Assembly (NCBI RefSeq): GCF_000739815.1
Contig: NZ_BBJJ01000027.1
Span: 1 to 64,000 of the forward strand
Origin: Paraburkholderia mimosarum LMG 23256 = NBRC 106338
Lineage (GTDB): Bacteria; Pseudomonadota; Gammaproteobacteria; Burkholderiales; Burkholderiaceae
Length of the DNA stretch: 64,000 bases
Reading direction: 5' to 3'
The notes beneath the pieces were generated by a model. That model did not search any database and was not told where the DNA came from. It saw only the letters and a list, made by a program, of their open reading frames with translations. Shown piece after piece: positions 9,219 to 17,592 of this stretch (its first letter is position 1; the number at the start of each line of letters is the position of its first letter). Both the position numbers and the translations under genes were made by a program.

Positions 9219-11702
9219 CTAGTCGTGCGCGAGCATTTCGCGCATGTAGTTCTCGCGCCAGTGCTCGTCGCCTGACGCAAAATGCCTGTCGAGCACGTTC
9301 TGCGCGCGGCCATCGGCGCGCAGCGCGGCGAGCGTCTCGCGGTCAAAGCTCGCCTGCAACATGCGGGTATGCGTGGGCGTCACCCACAGGTAGTCGCGGT
9401 TGGGTACGGCGTCCGCGATCATGTCGATCTGGCTCTCCGTGAGCCCGAACACGTCCGCGTACAGCTTGCGGTTACTGCGCGCGTCAGCATTGGCGAGATA
9501 GACGATGTTCTGAAGCTGTTCTTTCAGGATCTCGAAGTTCGCCACGCGCTCAAGCTGCTTGAGCGACTGCGTGGCGAGCGCGAGCATGCCGTTCAGGCGC
9601 CGGATCGTGACCGCCCACAGTTCGAGTCGCGCATAAAAACGCGGATACAGGAAGTAGAAGCCGCACTCCTCGATCTCGATGACCGTGAAGCGTTTGCCGT
9701 CCAGCCACTGCGAGACGCGGTAGAAGGCGTAATCCATGAAGAGGAACGCCGCCTCGGGATGGTTCTGGAACAGGTCGCCGCACTCGATGGAGAGGTTCTC
9801 CGATAGGGCGAAGGCATCCTCCGCATGGTCGAAGAACTGGCCGTTCTTTTCGCCCTTCGTCCAGATGCGCAGGCGCTCGCGAAGCTCCGCCGACAGCAGC
9901 GTCGTCAGGTACGACAGCGTCCAGTACTCACGGTCGTAGCCCGTCGCGAGCAGCTGCACCTTCTCGTAGATTTCGCGCTCCTGCGCGGGCGAACACCGGA
10001 AGCCGTTGCCCTCGTCGTCCTCGATCGCCATCTGCACCCAGTTCGCGACATAGACGTAGTGGCGCTCTTCGTCGAGCAGCGAAAGCGGGTTGATCGGCGT
10101 TGCCGCCGAATAGCGGCCGGTCACGTCGATGAAGTGCCCGCCCGAGAGCACGGTCGGGATGCGCGTGGAGCGCTCCTTGTCAAAGCGCACACGCCGAGCG
10201 TCGTGCCGTCCCATCTGCGAGAGCAGATAGTTGAGCAGCATCGTCTTGCCCGCGCCGTTCGGCCCCACCACGAGCAGGTGGGCGCGGCCGCTCGGGTGAT
10301 GGAGAACCACGCGCTGAAGCGTGCGGTGGCGCGTGGGCAGGATCGTCGTCGGCCCCGTCCTGCGGCCAAACTGCTGCGTCAGCCACTCGTTGACCTCGGG
10401 GCCTTCGGGCACGCCGCGCACGGGCGCTACGTCGGACACCGCTGCCGTCTCAACGAACTGCAGGCGCTTTTGCTGGTCCCAGCGACCCGGCAGCGTGCTC
10501 GCCCAGGCCGCGGGCAGGTTGTCCTTTTCGAGGATGAGTCCAAAGCCCGCGTTGCTCAGCCGCCCCACGACCTCGGACGTTGCCTGATCGCACTCATCCT
10601 GCGTGTCGCCGTACACGACTATGGAAATATTCGCGTAGCCGAACTGCGCACCTTCAGCATTCAGGCGTTTGAGCGCATCCTCGGCCTCGTCGGCCAGCGT
10701 CTCGCGGTCCTTGTCGTTCTTCTGCTCTTCCTTGGCGAAATACGCTTTCGCGATCGCCCAGGGATTGAACGCCGCCGCCTTGAAGAACTTGCGCACCGAC
10801 TTGATGAACTGCTCCGCGCGGCTGGTGCTCAGGAACCGGAACATCACGCAGATGTCGAGTTCCGCATCGACGTCACACAGGACGTCGAGCGCCGCTTCCT
10901 GAAAGCCTAGCCACTCCTTGACCGCAACGACCTTCGCGAAGCGTTTGCCGTGCGCTGACTCGAACAGCAGGTGTTCGGCGCCATACGTGACGAACGTTTC
11001 GGTCAGGTGCGTGTCGAGCATCGTGACCGGGTAGCGCACACGCCGCGGCGCTACGGAGGGGTTGGCCGTCTGATGCAGGTAGGCAAGCGCGTTCTGCAAT
11101 TCCAGCCGCTTCATCCTGAGCCGACCGACTCCGCCACGGAAGGCATCGAGCACGCCCTCGAAGCGCCGGATGTCCGCGGTGAGCTGGTCGATATCGAAGA
11201 CGAAGGCATTGCGGGTGAGAAGCTGGTCGCGCACCGCCTCGAAGAGCGCGAGCGGCATGGACTTGCCGCCGACCTTCAGGTGGTAGCCGACCTTCTCGAA
11301 GAACTTGTTGATGCCGGTCTCGGGCGTGAAGGCGAGCGACAACGAGTGGGAGTTGCGAAAGAATCTTCCGCTGCCCACGTTGCGCCGGTTGATCTCATCG
11401 AGCCGCGCGTCGAGCGGCGAGGCGAACTCGCCGTCGATATCGCCTTTCACCCGCCGATGGGCCACCCGCCACCAGGCCGTGACGCGATGGTCGAAATTCT
11501 TGCAGGCCTGGTCGAGGTTGTTGCGCGCGGCCGTGATATCGCCTGCGTTCGGCGTATCGATGTCGATGCCCTCGAACGTGAACGACGTGAGCAGCGACCC
11601 GTCCTTGTCGAGCACGAGTTCGGGGGTCACCATCGTGGCCCACGGCGCGATTTCGTGGACGGGCCGGCGCGCGAGCGCGCGCCCCTTTCCGGGCTTCAGC
11701 AT
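9219..11702 (-). CDS. trbE: TrbE/VirB4-family conjugation ATPase
   Basis: An 827-residue ATPase that powers pilus biogenesis and substrate transfer. The start MLKPGKGR at 11702 is chosen because it overlaps the end of trbD by 7 nt; the longer frame to 11918 only reads across trbD. Walker A is GPNGAGKTMLLN near residue 481. The Walker B region reads FTVIEIEECGF, with Glu where many relatives have Asp. The N-terminal VirB4 domain and the C-terminal RecA-like lobe (QNIVYLANADARSNRKLYAD) are both present, and the length matches the family. Confidence 0.9.
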   Translation of the reverse strand: MLKPGKGRALARRPVHEIAPWATMVTPELVLDKDGSLLTSFTFEGIDIDTPNAGDITAARNNLDQACKNFDHRVTAWWRVAHRRVKGDIDGEFASPLDARLDEINRRNVGSGRFFRNSHSLSLAFTPETGINKFFEKVGYHLKVGGKSMPLALFEAVRDQLLTRNAFVFDIDQLTADIRRFEGVLDAFRGGVGRLRMKRLELQNALAYLHQTANPSVAPRRVRYPVTMLDTHLTETFVTYGAEHLLFESAHGKRFAKVVAVKEWLGFQEAALDVLCDVDAELDICVMFRFLSTSRAEQFIKSVRKFFKAAAFNPWAIAKAYFAKEEQKNDKDRETLADEAEDALKRLNAEGAQFGYANISIVVYGDTQDECDQATSEVVGRLSNAGFGLILEKDNLPAAWASTLPGRWDQQKRLQFVETAAVSDVAPVRGVPEGPEVNEWLTQQFGRRTGPTTILPTRHRTLQRVVLHHPSGRAHLLVVGPNGAGKTMLLNYLLSQMGRHDARRVRFDKERSTRIPTVLSGGHFIDVTGRYSAATPINPLSLLDEERHYVYVANWVQMAIEDDEGNGFRCSPAQEREIYEKVQLLATGYDREYWTLSYLTTLLSAELRERLRIWTKGEKNGQFFDHAEDAFALSENLSIECGDLFQNHPEAAFLFMDYAFYRVSQWLDGKRFTVIEIEECGFYFLYPRFYARLELWAVTIRRLNGMLALATQSLKQLERVANFEILKEQLQNIVYLANADARSNRKLYADVFGLTESQIDMIADAVPNRDYLWVTPTHTRMLQASFDRETLAALRADGRAQNVLDRHFASGDEHWRENYMREMLAHD

Positions 11703-12040
11703 GGCAGGTCCTGATCGAATCCGTATGGCCGGCGAAAGCGCGCCGATGCCTTGATCGACGGCGACGGCTCGTGAACGTCCGGGTACCGGTTGTAGACGAG
11801 CATGACGACGCGCCACCAGGGATCGCGCGAGCTCATCCAGCGCAGGAAGAAATGCATGCACACGCCCATCGCGATAAAGCCGACGCAGCTGCCCAGGTCG
11901 AAACCGGTCGAGTAGCACAGCATGACGGTGACGAGGCCGTTGGCGAGCGCGAGCACCCGGTCCGCCCCGCCGATCTGGCGCGGGAGCGAGAGCGAGCGGC
12001 TGACCTTGACGGGCTGACGTCCAGATTTAGGTGCAGACAT
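11696..12040 (-). CDS. trbD: TrbD/VirB3-like membrane protein
   Basis: A 114-residue inner-membrane protein. A polar N-terminus with SLSLPRQIGG precedes two close hydrophobic segments (about 30-70), followed by a cytoplasmic tail with RDPWWRVVMLVYNRY. Size, topology and position between virB2 and virB4 define VirB3/TrbD. It overlaps the pilin gene by 14 nt and trbE by 7 nt, so the four genes are translationally packed. Confidence 0.85.
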   Translation of the reverse strand: MSAPKSGRQPVKVSRSLSLPRQIGGADRVLALANGLVTVMLCYSTGFDLGSCVGFIAMGVCMHFFLRWMSSRDPWWRVVMLVYNRYPDVHEPSPSIKASARFRRPYGFDQDLPC

Positions 12041-12413
12041 AGCTAATCTTGAAGTGGTCCTTCAGCACGGGGATCGCACAGGCGGCGAAGCCGATACCGA
12101 CGAAGGCACCGGAGAGCACCTTGGCGATCGTGCTTTCCGAGGTCGCAATGGCGATACACGCCACGATCATGATCACGAGGCCAATGCCGAAAAGCCAAGG
12201 CCCGCTGATCCAGTTGGAGACGAGGCAGATCACGTCGGTTGCCGACCCCAGGTCGCTCAGGTCGGTGGAGCTTGCCGAGGCGATCGGCGCGACGGCGCTC
12301 AGTGCGAGCGCAACGAGCGTGGTGCGCAGCTCGTGCCGGCTGAAGAATCGCGTGAACGCTGCGTGCGCGCGCTGCGCGATACGTCGTCGGATGGTGGTCA
12401 GGCGTTGCTTCAT
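12027..12413 (-). CDS. trbC: TrbC/VirB2-like major pilin
   Basis: A 128-residue pilin precursor. ATG 12413 is preferred over GTG 12425 because a TGGAG ribosome site lies about 12 nt upstream of it. A long basic N-terminus and hydrophobic core end at a signal peptidase site near ASA-SS (about residue 48). The mature part of about 80 residues has the two hydrophobic helices of VirB2 (WLFGIGLVIMIVACIAI and LSGAFVGIGFAACAI). A Cys pair in the mature chain could stabilise the pilus. Confidence 0.85.
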   Translation of the reverse strand: MKQRLTTIRRRIAQRAHAAFTRFFSRHELRTTLVALALSAVAPIASASSTDLSDLGSATDVICLVSNWISGPWLFGIGLVIMIVACIAIATSESTIAKVLSGAFVGIGFAACAIPVLKDHFKISYVCT

Positions 12414-12434
12414 GGGGTGGTCCACTCCAGTGGT

Positions 12435-13481
12435 TTAGAAAACGCGTTTGAGGATGTAATCCCCGTTGTCATAGCCCCGCACTTCGAGGATTTCGGAGAG
12501 GTGGCGCATCTCGCCCGTGCGCTTCATGTGCACGACGTAGTGAAAGCAGCTGGCGATGTTCTGGCGCAGGTCGCCGATGTCCCAGCGCGTACCGGACGGG
12601 ACGCCCAGCATGGCGAGGCTCTCCAGCCGCCGAAGGCCGCCGCGCGCCGTGCTCGAGTGGATGGAGCCGAGGCCGCCGTCGTGGCCCGTGTTCAGTGCCT
12701 GGATGAAGTCGTACGCCTCACCCCCGCGCACTTCGCCCACGAGGATCCGGTCCGGTCGAAAGCGCAGGCACAGGGCGACAAGCATCTGCGTGGTCACGCC
12801 CGCGTCCGTGTTCGAGAGCAGGCGCAGGAGGTTCGGCACCGGGAGCTTCAGTTCCTTCGTGTCCTCGATGGTGATCACCCGATCCTCGTCCGGAATTTCG
12901 GAACCGATCGCATTGAGGAAGGTGGTCTTGCCCGAAGACGTGCCGCCGGCAACGAGAATGTTCTTCTTCGCGCGCACGATGTCGCGCAGTGCCTGGCGCA
13001 GATCGTCGTTCTCGGCGCCGGGCGGGAAGTAGTCGACGTCTTCGTCCTGTCGCGCGCGCAGCCGCGAGAACGCGCCAGCGCGCACGTAGTCGTCGAGCGA
13101 CAGGTGTTTGTCGCGATGCTTGCGGATCGCGAGGGCGTCGCCGTCGATGGAGGTAGGCCGCATGACCGCGGCGATACGCAGGTTGCCGTGGCCCGCGTTC
13201 AGGATGCCCTGGTTCGTCCCCGCCTTCGCGGACTTCTCAACCGACGAGGCCAGCGAATGGATCGCACCGGAGAGCGTCGAGGGATTCAGTTCCAGCGGCA
13301 CGCGCGTGAGCACGCCACGGCGCTCGATCCAGATATCGTTGGGATGGTTGACGAGTATTTCGGCGATGTCCGGCGCGTCCAGGAACTCCTGCAACGGCCG
13401 AAGCGAGGCGAAAAACATCTTCACCGCGCTCTCTTCGAGGCGGTTGAATTTCAGGGCGGCGTTTTCTGCGGCATCGGACAT
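12435..13481 (-). CDS. trbB: TrbB/VirB11 secretion ATPase
   Basis: A 348-residue hexameric traffic ATPase of the T4SS. Walker A is VAGGTSSGKTTFLN near residue 175. The Asp box VITIEDTKELKL, the Walker B region PDRILVGEVRGGEAYDF and the His box GHDGGLGSIHSST follow in order. The start MSDAAENAALKF at 13481 is preferred; the longer frame would read through the conserved composite operator. It is the first gene of the packed transfer operon. Confidence 0.93.
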   Translation of the reverse strand: MSDAAENAALKFNRLEESAVKMFFASLRPLQEFLDAPDIAEILVNHPNDIWIERRGVLTRVPLELNPSTLSGAIHSLASSVEKSAKAGTNQGILNAGHGNLRIAAVMRPTSIDGDALAIRKHRDKHLSLDDYVRAGAFSRLRARQDEDVDYFPPGAENDDLRQALRDIVRAKKNILVAGGTSSGKTTFLNAIGSEIPDEDRVITIEDTKELKLPVPNLLRLLSNTDAGVTTQMLVALCLRFRPDRILVGEVRGGEAYDFIQALNTGHDGGLGSIHSSTARGGLRRLESLAMLGVPSGTRWDIGDLRQNIASCFHYVVHMKRTGEMRHLSEILEVRGYDNGDYILKRVF

Positions 13482-13598
13482 GCCTGTATTGTTCTGGCGC
13501 GCCTGCGTACGCGGTCCGGCAAAAGCCCCGCGATATTGGTCAGCATTTTTCACCGGCCGCCCTCTCGCGCGCACGCGCGCGAGGCAGCCGGATCGCCG

Positions 13599-13654
13599 TG
13601 CAGGCGCCTGCACGTCTTTTCCCGGAAAGCTGCACTTTTTGTTGAGCTTTCCGG
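13599..13654. promoter_or_regulatory. Composite operator copy 2, head of the trb operon
   Basis: The perfect palindrome GTGCAGGCGCCTGCAC (13599-13614) is followed at fixed spacing by the inverted repeat CCGGAAAGCT/AGCTTTCCGG (13622-13631 and 13645-13654; loop GCACTTTTTGTTG). It lies 118 bp upstream of trbB and is almost identical to the copies near 37.6 and 60.5 kb. A regulatory site for the transfer operon is the simplest reading. Confidence 0.75.
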
Positions 13655-13676
13655 TCTCGCCACCGTCGCGACAGAC

Positions 13677-13704
13677 GAAAAAAAACCCGGCTCAAAGAGC
13701 CGGG
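13677..13704 (-). terminator. Intrinsic terminator after the VWA-like gene
   Basis: On the minus strand a CCCGGCTC/GAGCCGGG hairpin is followed by nine T residues, 22 nt after the stop of the VWA-like gene. It separates the MoxR/VWA unit from the trb operon. Confidence 0.85.
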
Positions 13705-13726
13705 TCGGATGCAGGAAGATGGACGG

Positions 13727-14920
13727 TCAGACAATCACCTCGACCATCTCGCCAAACGGTGCGGGTGCCACACGGTTCAGTGGCGTGGTCGACGCCCAGA
13801 GGACCGGGTACGAAGGCGTCACGTCGGGGAACCTGCCGTCCATGTCCGTCAGATAGACGAGGAATGCCGGGCTGATGCCCTCCTCTTCCAGCCGCCGGAA
13901 CGGATCGACAAACGACGTGCCGCCGCCGCCCTTGACCGGTGCAAGCTCGATCGGATCGCCCCGCTCGAACACCTGAACCTGGGTGACGCGCGTGTCACAG
14001 TCCATCACGATGAGCCGCGCGGGGCGCACAACCTCGGCCACGTTGATGACCTCGGCCGCAAACTGCGCCTGCGTCTCGTCGAACACCGAACCGCTGCTGT
14101 CGCGCACGAACACGGCGTCTCCTACGGCCGGCGAATGCAGCGACGGCAGGTAGAGGCCCATATGCAGATACCGGCGGTTCGGCATCGCCCAGCTGTAGTC
14201 GTCGTTGGTCACCTGCTGCGCGAAGCGCATCAGGATCGCACGCCAGTCCACAGAGGGCTCGGTCGCCGCGTCCACGAGAGACGCGAGGCTACCGGGCAGC
14301 GCGCCACGCATCTTTGCCGCCTTCGCGGCCTGCAGCGTGGCGACCTTCCACTCGGCCTCCTTCACGGGCATGTCCGGGCCTGGATAGGGGCGGACCTCGC
14401 CGCAGGACGGCGGGGCATCGGGTTCGGGAGCCGCTGACGGAGTGTTCGCGCCGTTCGCGGGTGTCTTCTGGCCATCCGGCGCATTCGCGCCAGGCTTGCC
14501 GCCAGACTTCTCCTTCTCCTTCTGCCTCGCCTCCTGCGTGAGGACCGCGTAAATCTCCTCGGCCGACTTGCCATGAAAGCGCGCATCGTCGAGGTGCGGC
14601 GACGGCAGGACGAAGCCCGCCTGCTTCACGACCGGGTTGATCGCATAGTCGCAGGCGTCGTTCCACCGGTCAGCGTCACGCGGCCCCTGCCGGAAGCAGT
14701 GGCCGTTGGCGACGTGCAGGATCTCGTGTGCGAGGATGCCCCGGCATTCAAGATCGTTCAGGGTGGCGAGAAACGCCGGGTTGTACCCCAGCGACTCCCC
14801 ATCCACCCAGAACGTCTTGCAGGCCGGATCCTCGACCACCTTCAGCCGCAGTGCCAGCGAACCGAAGAACGGCTGGTCCAGCACCAGTGCCGAACGCTGC
14901 TTCGAGATACGGGGATCCAT
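13727..14920 (-). CDS. VWA-like/DUF2201 metallopeptidase-domain protein
   Basis: A 397-residue protein starting MDPRISKQRS. ATG 14920 has a GAGG site 6 nt upstream; the longer frame was rejected. The N-terminal domain contains AHEILHVANGHCF (HExxH, about residue 67), as in DUF2201 metallopeptidase-like proteins. A Pro/Ala/Lys linker spans about residues 125-180. The C-terminal half has VWA-like features (VRDSSGSV for DxSxS, KGGGGTSF). It is usually paired with a MoxR AAA ATPase, as here. Chaperone or remodelling functions are known for MoxR-VWA pairs; the plasmid role is unknown. Confidence 0.8.
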   Translation of the reverse strand: MDPRISKQRSALVLDQPFFGSLALRLKVVEDPACKTFWVDGESLGYNPAFLATLNDLECRGILAHEILHVANGHCFRQGPRDADRWNDACDYAINPVVKQAGFVLPSPHLDDARFHGKSAEEIYAVLTQEARQKEKEKSGGKPGANAPDGQKTPANGANTPSAAPEPDAPPSCGEVRPYPGPDMPVKEAEWKVATLQAAKAAKMRGALPGSLASLVDAATEPSVDWRAILMRFAQQVTNDDYSWAMPNRRYLHMGLYLPSLHSPAVGDAVFVRDSSGSVFDETQAQFAAEVINVAEVVRPARLIVMDCDTRVTQVQVFERGDPIELAPVKGGGGTSFVDPFRRLEEEGISPAFLVYLTDMDGRFPDVTPSYPVLWASTTPLNRVAPAPFGEMVEVIV

Positions 14921-14927
14921 GGGCACC

Positions 14928-15842
14928 TCACGCAGCGATACGCAGATGCGGCGCATGGCCGGCCGCAGGCATTGCCGCCTGCGGCTTGCCGCCCATGAAG
15001 GCGTCCATCAGTTCCTCGATCTCGGTCGCCTTGGCGGCCACCTGCGAGCGAAGCACCTCGGATTCCTTCAGGTCGTTGCCGGTGTGCACGGCCAGGTGTC
15101 GCTTCGCCTGTTCCAGGATGTGGTTGAGCTGCGGGTCGTCGCTGAAATTCAGCTTCGGCAGCAGCCCGCACAGCTCGCGCACGTTGTCGGCCACGTCGAT
15201 GCGCACATTGCCCGCCGCATACAGCCGGTTGGCCATCGCGGACACCGCTTCGTAGAGACGCTGCACGATGTCCTGATTGGCGTGCTCGATGGAGCGCATG
15301 ACGTGCTGGTCGATTTCGGAACGCAAGGTCGTGAGCACGTCCTCGGGCAGATCGACACCAAACTGGCTCGCGTCCGGGAACGGCAACACGGCCATGCGCA
15401 CGCCGAACTTCTCGCCAAGCTGCGCGAGCGTCGGGTAGTCCGCCTCGTTGAACAGGCCGTTCATCTCCTGTCTTGCCTGTTCCTTGAGGTCCAGGTAGTC
15501 AGTGAGGAACACCTGCACGGCGAGATCGAACTCGTCCTTCATTTTTCGCATCTGCGCCGAGAATTCCATATAGATGTCGGTCGGCAACAGACGCACGGAG
15601 AGCTGGTTGTATTCCAGCGTGTGGTCGTAGAAGTAGCGGCGAATGCGCCCGCCCAGCGACACGACTTCCTTGAAGCTTGCGGCGTTCTCGGGCAGCAGGC
15701 GCTTGTTGAAGCGTCCGATGCCCTTCGTGTCGTGACGGCTTTCGACTTCCTCGGTGACCTTCAGGTCGAAGCGTCGTGCGACCCACGACGAGATGGTGAC
15801 CGAGCAGAGCATGACGCGCGACTGAATATCGGTGATGTTCAT
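14928..15842 (-). CDS. DUF3150-like helical protein of the MoxR/VWA unit
   Basis: A 304-residue soluble, mostly helical protein. It contains a motif-like segment, FDLKVTEEVESRHDTKGIGR, near the N-terminus and long charged helices to the end. Its position between a MoxR ATPase and a VWA-like protein, together with this N-terminal pattern, fits DUF3150 proteins of phages and plasmids. It ends 7 nt before the VWA gene, so the three genes form one unit. Function unknown. Confidence 0.6.
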   Translation of the reverse strand: MNITDIQSRVMLCSVTISSWVARRFDLKVTEEVESRHDTKGIGRFNKRLLPENAASFKEVVSLGGRIRRYFYDHTLEYNQLSVRLLPTDIYMEFSAQMRKMKDEFDLAVQVFLTDYLDLKEQARQEMNGLFNEADYPTLAQLGEKFGVRMAVLPFPDASQFGVDLPEDVLTTLRSEIDQHVMRSIEHANQDIVQRLYEAVSAMANRLYAAGNVRIDVADNVRELCGLLPKLNFSDDPQLNHILEQAKRHLAVHTGNDLKESEVLRSQVAAKATEIEELMDAFMGGKPQAAMPAAGHAPHLRIAA

Positions 15843-15949
15843 GGAGAGACTCCAGAAAAAAGTATGGAATGGGATGAATCAGGAAAGGGAACTGCGACGC
15901 GGGAAGCGCGTTGCGCGCGACCCGGAACAACGAAAGGAAGATATGACGG

Positions 15950-16975
15950 TTAGCCGTGGATCAGCTTGCCGATGGGACCGCCCTGTGCCTTGATGAAGGC
16001 ATGGGTGCTCGCAATGGCAGGCGTCTTGCGCAGCGCGTCCGTCACCAGCAGCGCGGCGAACTCGTTGAGCCCCGAGCCGATCAGGCGTTCGGTGTAGGTC
16101 ACGACGCGCTCGAAATTGCTTTCGTTCGCGTACATGGCCAGCGCCGCGCTGATTGCGTACAGGGCCGACGGCTTCTCGGGGATCGGCGCCACGTCGGGTG
16201 CCGCGAGGACAGCCGCCGGCGACGGCAGTTCGCGGTAGATCTGCACGAACGCCATCAACTCTGTCGCCGGTCCCTCGCCCACCGAACCGGCGTAGGAGAT
16301 GAGTTCCAGTTCCTTCGGCAGCACACCCATCGTCTTCGCGACAAACCCCCAGCTGCGGGGACTCGGCGTGGCCTCGATGTCGCGCGAGGTCTTCTGGACC
16401 GACAGCAGATCCGGGCGAAAGCGCAGGAACGCGATGAGTTCGGGCTTCACATCGTTGGCCACGGCCCAGGCAGTCCATTCCTCGATGGTCGCCTCCAGCT
16501 CCACGACCGTTGCGAAGCGCGAAATCAGCGGATCGAGGATGCCGCTTACGCCCGCGTTGTCGTTGCGGCGGTTGGTGGCCGCGAGGAACGTGACGTTCTC
16601 CGGCAGCTTGTGCTCGCCGATACGGCGTGCGAGCAGCAGCTGCATCTTGGCGGCCTGCACGGCGGGCGAAGCCTGCCCGAGATCGTCTAGGAACCAGATG
16701 AGCGGGCGCTTGCGAGGTTGCAGCGCACGCTCCAGATCGCCAAACGGCAGGAAGCGCGCCGACTGCCCGTCGGTCGCCGCAAACGGCAAGCCCTTGGAGT
16801 CGGTCGGGTCTTCAACGACTGGATGGCTGATCAGCAGGTCGTGCGCGAGCGTGTCGGCAACCTGCGCGACGATGTCGCTCTTGCCGATTCCCGGGCGTCC
16901 GGTGATGAGCACCGGCAGACGTTGCGGGACAAAGGCCGTGAGGAGAGCATTAAGTTGGGAAGCGTTGACTTGCAT
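15950..16975 (-). CDS. MoxR-family AAA+ ATPase
   Basis: A 341-residue AAA+ ATPase starting MQVNASQLNALL at 16975. Walker A is GRPGIGKSDIV (about residue 25), Walker B is LIWFLDDLGQ (near 94), sensor 1 is FLAATNRRND, and LISRFATVVEL carries the arginine-finger region. The C-terminal half is an AAA lid. First gene of the MoxR-DUF3150-VWA unit. It is preceded by the nested leader hairpin seen in front of many genes of this element. Confidence 0.85.
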   Translation of the reverse strand: MQVNASQLNALLTAFVPQRLPVLITGRPGIGKSDIVAQVADTLAHDLLISHPVVEDPTDSKGLPFAATDGQSARFLPFGDLERALQPRKRPLIWFLDDLGQASPAVQAAKMQLLLARRIGEHKLPENVTFLAATNRRNDNAGVSGILDPLISRFATVVELEATIEEWTAWAVANDVKPELIAFLRFRPDLLSVQKTSRDIEATPSPRSWGFVAKTMGVLPKELELISYAGSVGEGPATELMAFVQIYRELPSPAAVLAAPDVAPIPEKPSALYAISAALAMYANESNFERVVTYTERLIGSGLNEFAALLVTDALRKTPAIASTHAFIKAQGGPIGKLIHG

Positions 16976-17014
16976 GAGGTTTCCTGAAAAAGAGAAACCC
17001 CGCGCGAGCAAACT

Positions 17015-17042
17015 CCCCGGCGGGAGCGTTGTCCCGGCGGGG
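17015..17042 (-). promoter_or_regulatory. Nested leader hairpin before the MoxR gene
   Basis: CCCC..GGGAG..CTCCC..GGGG-type nested stems end about 40 nt before ATG 16975 on the minus strand. It is one of at least thirteen such leaders in the window. Confidence 0.55.
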
Positions 17043-17101
17043 TCATTGAGAATGCCGCGGTGGCGGCGATGCGATGCGTCGTGAGACGCGTTAATTCGTT
17101 T

Positions 17102-17326
17102 TTACAGCAGGGCTGCGTCGAGCGCTGCGCGCTGTTGTTCGCTCAGCGAGGCGCGCGAGACGCCCGCCCAACCGTGGTAGATCGCGAGACCATACACGTC
17201 GGCCAGTGCGCGTGCTTCTGCGCACAGCGACGGCTTTTCGGGATCGGCAGACGGGCGGCGTTCTCGCCAGTGATTGATTGCGCATTCAAGCTGCGCGACC
17301 GGCACCTCGGCGGGTTGGGGGTTCAT
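17102..17326 (-). CDS. DUF3717 family protein
   Basis: A 74-residue soluble protein matching DUF3717: VAQLECAINHWRERRPSAD, then LCAEARALADVYGLAIYHG and LSEQQRAALDAALL. These small Burkholderiales proteins have no established function. It follows a box promoter and structured leader and reads toward the MoxR unit, so it may be the first gene of that transcript. Confidence 0.85.
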   Translation of the reverse strand: MNPQPAEVPVAQLECAINHWRERRPSADPEKPSLCAEARALADVYGLAIYHGWAGVSRASLSEQQRAALDAALL

Positions 17327-17514
17327 GGCACAGGTCCTTTCGGAGAGCCTGGCAGGAGAGCACGCCCTCTCGGGGACGATGCCCCCGTCAGGCGGGTTAG
17401 ATTGCCGGCTGCGCCGGCTGGGTCGATGCGTCAGGGACGCGGGGGATAGAAGCCAGTTTAGGCGCGTGCCTCTCGTCCGGGCGGTGCAATGCTCGCGAAA
17501 TCGATACAGCTTTC
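17327..17514 (-). promoter_or_regulatory. Box promoter and structured leader for the DUF3717 gene
   Basis: On the minus strand: inverted-repeat box (17486-17514; halves GAAAGCTG and GCGAGCATT), 27 nt, -10 TAAACT (17455-17460), dyad GCGT-N5-ACGC (17428-17440), then a GCCGGC hairpin and the nested C/G hairpin (17363-17396) before ATG 17326. There is no -35 match. It shares this syntax with eight other minus-strand promoters in the window. Confidence 0.7.
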
Positions 17515-17538
17515 GCGCTGCTCGCGTTTTCTACGGAC

Positions 17539-17567
17539 AAAAAAAAGCCGACGCACAGGGCGTCGGC
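17539..17567 (-). terminator. Intrinsic terminator after the 506-residue gene
   Basis: Minus-strand GCCGACGC/GCGTCGGC hairpin followed by eight T residues, 25 nt past the stop at 17593. Confidence 0.85.
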
Positions 17568-17592
17568 GGGTTTCAGAAGTTGGGATACCGGC

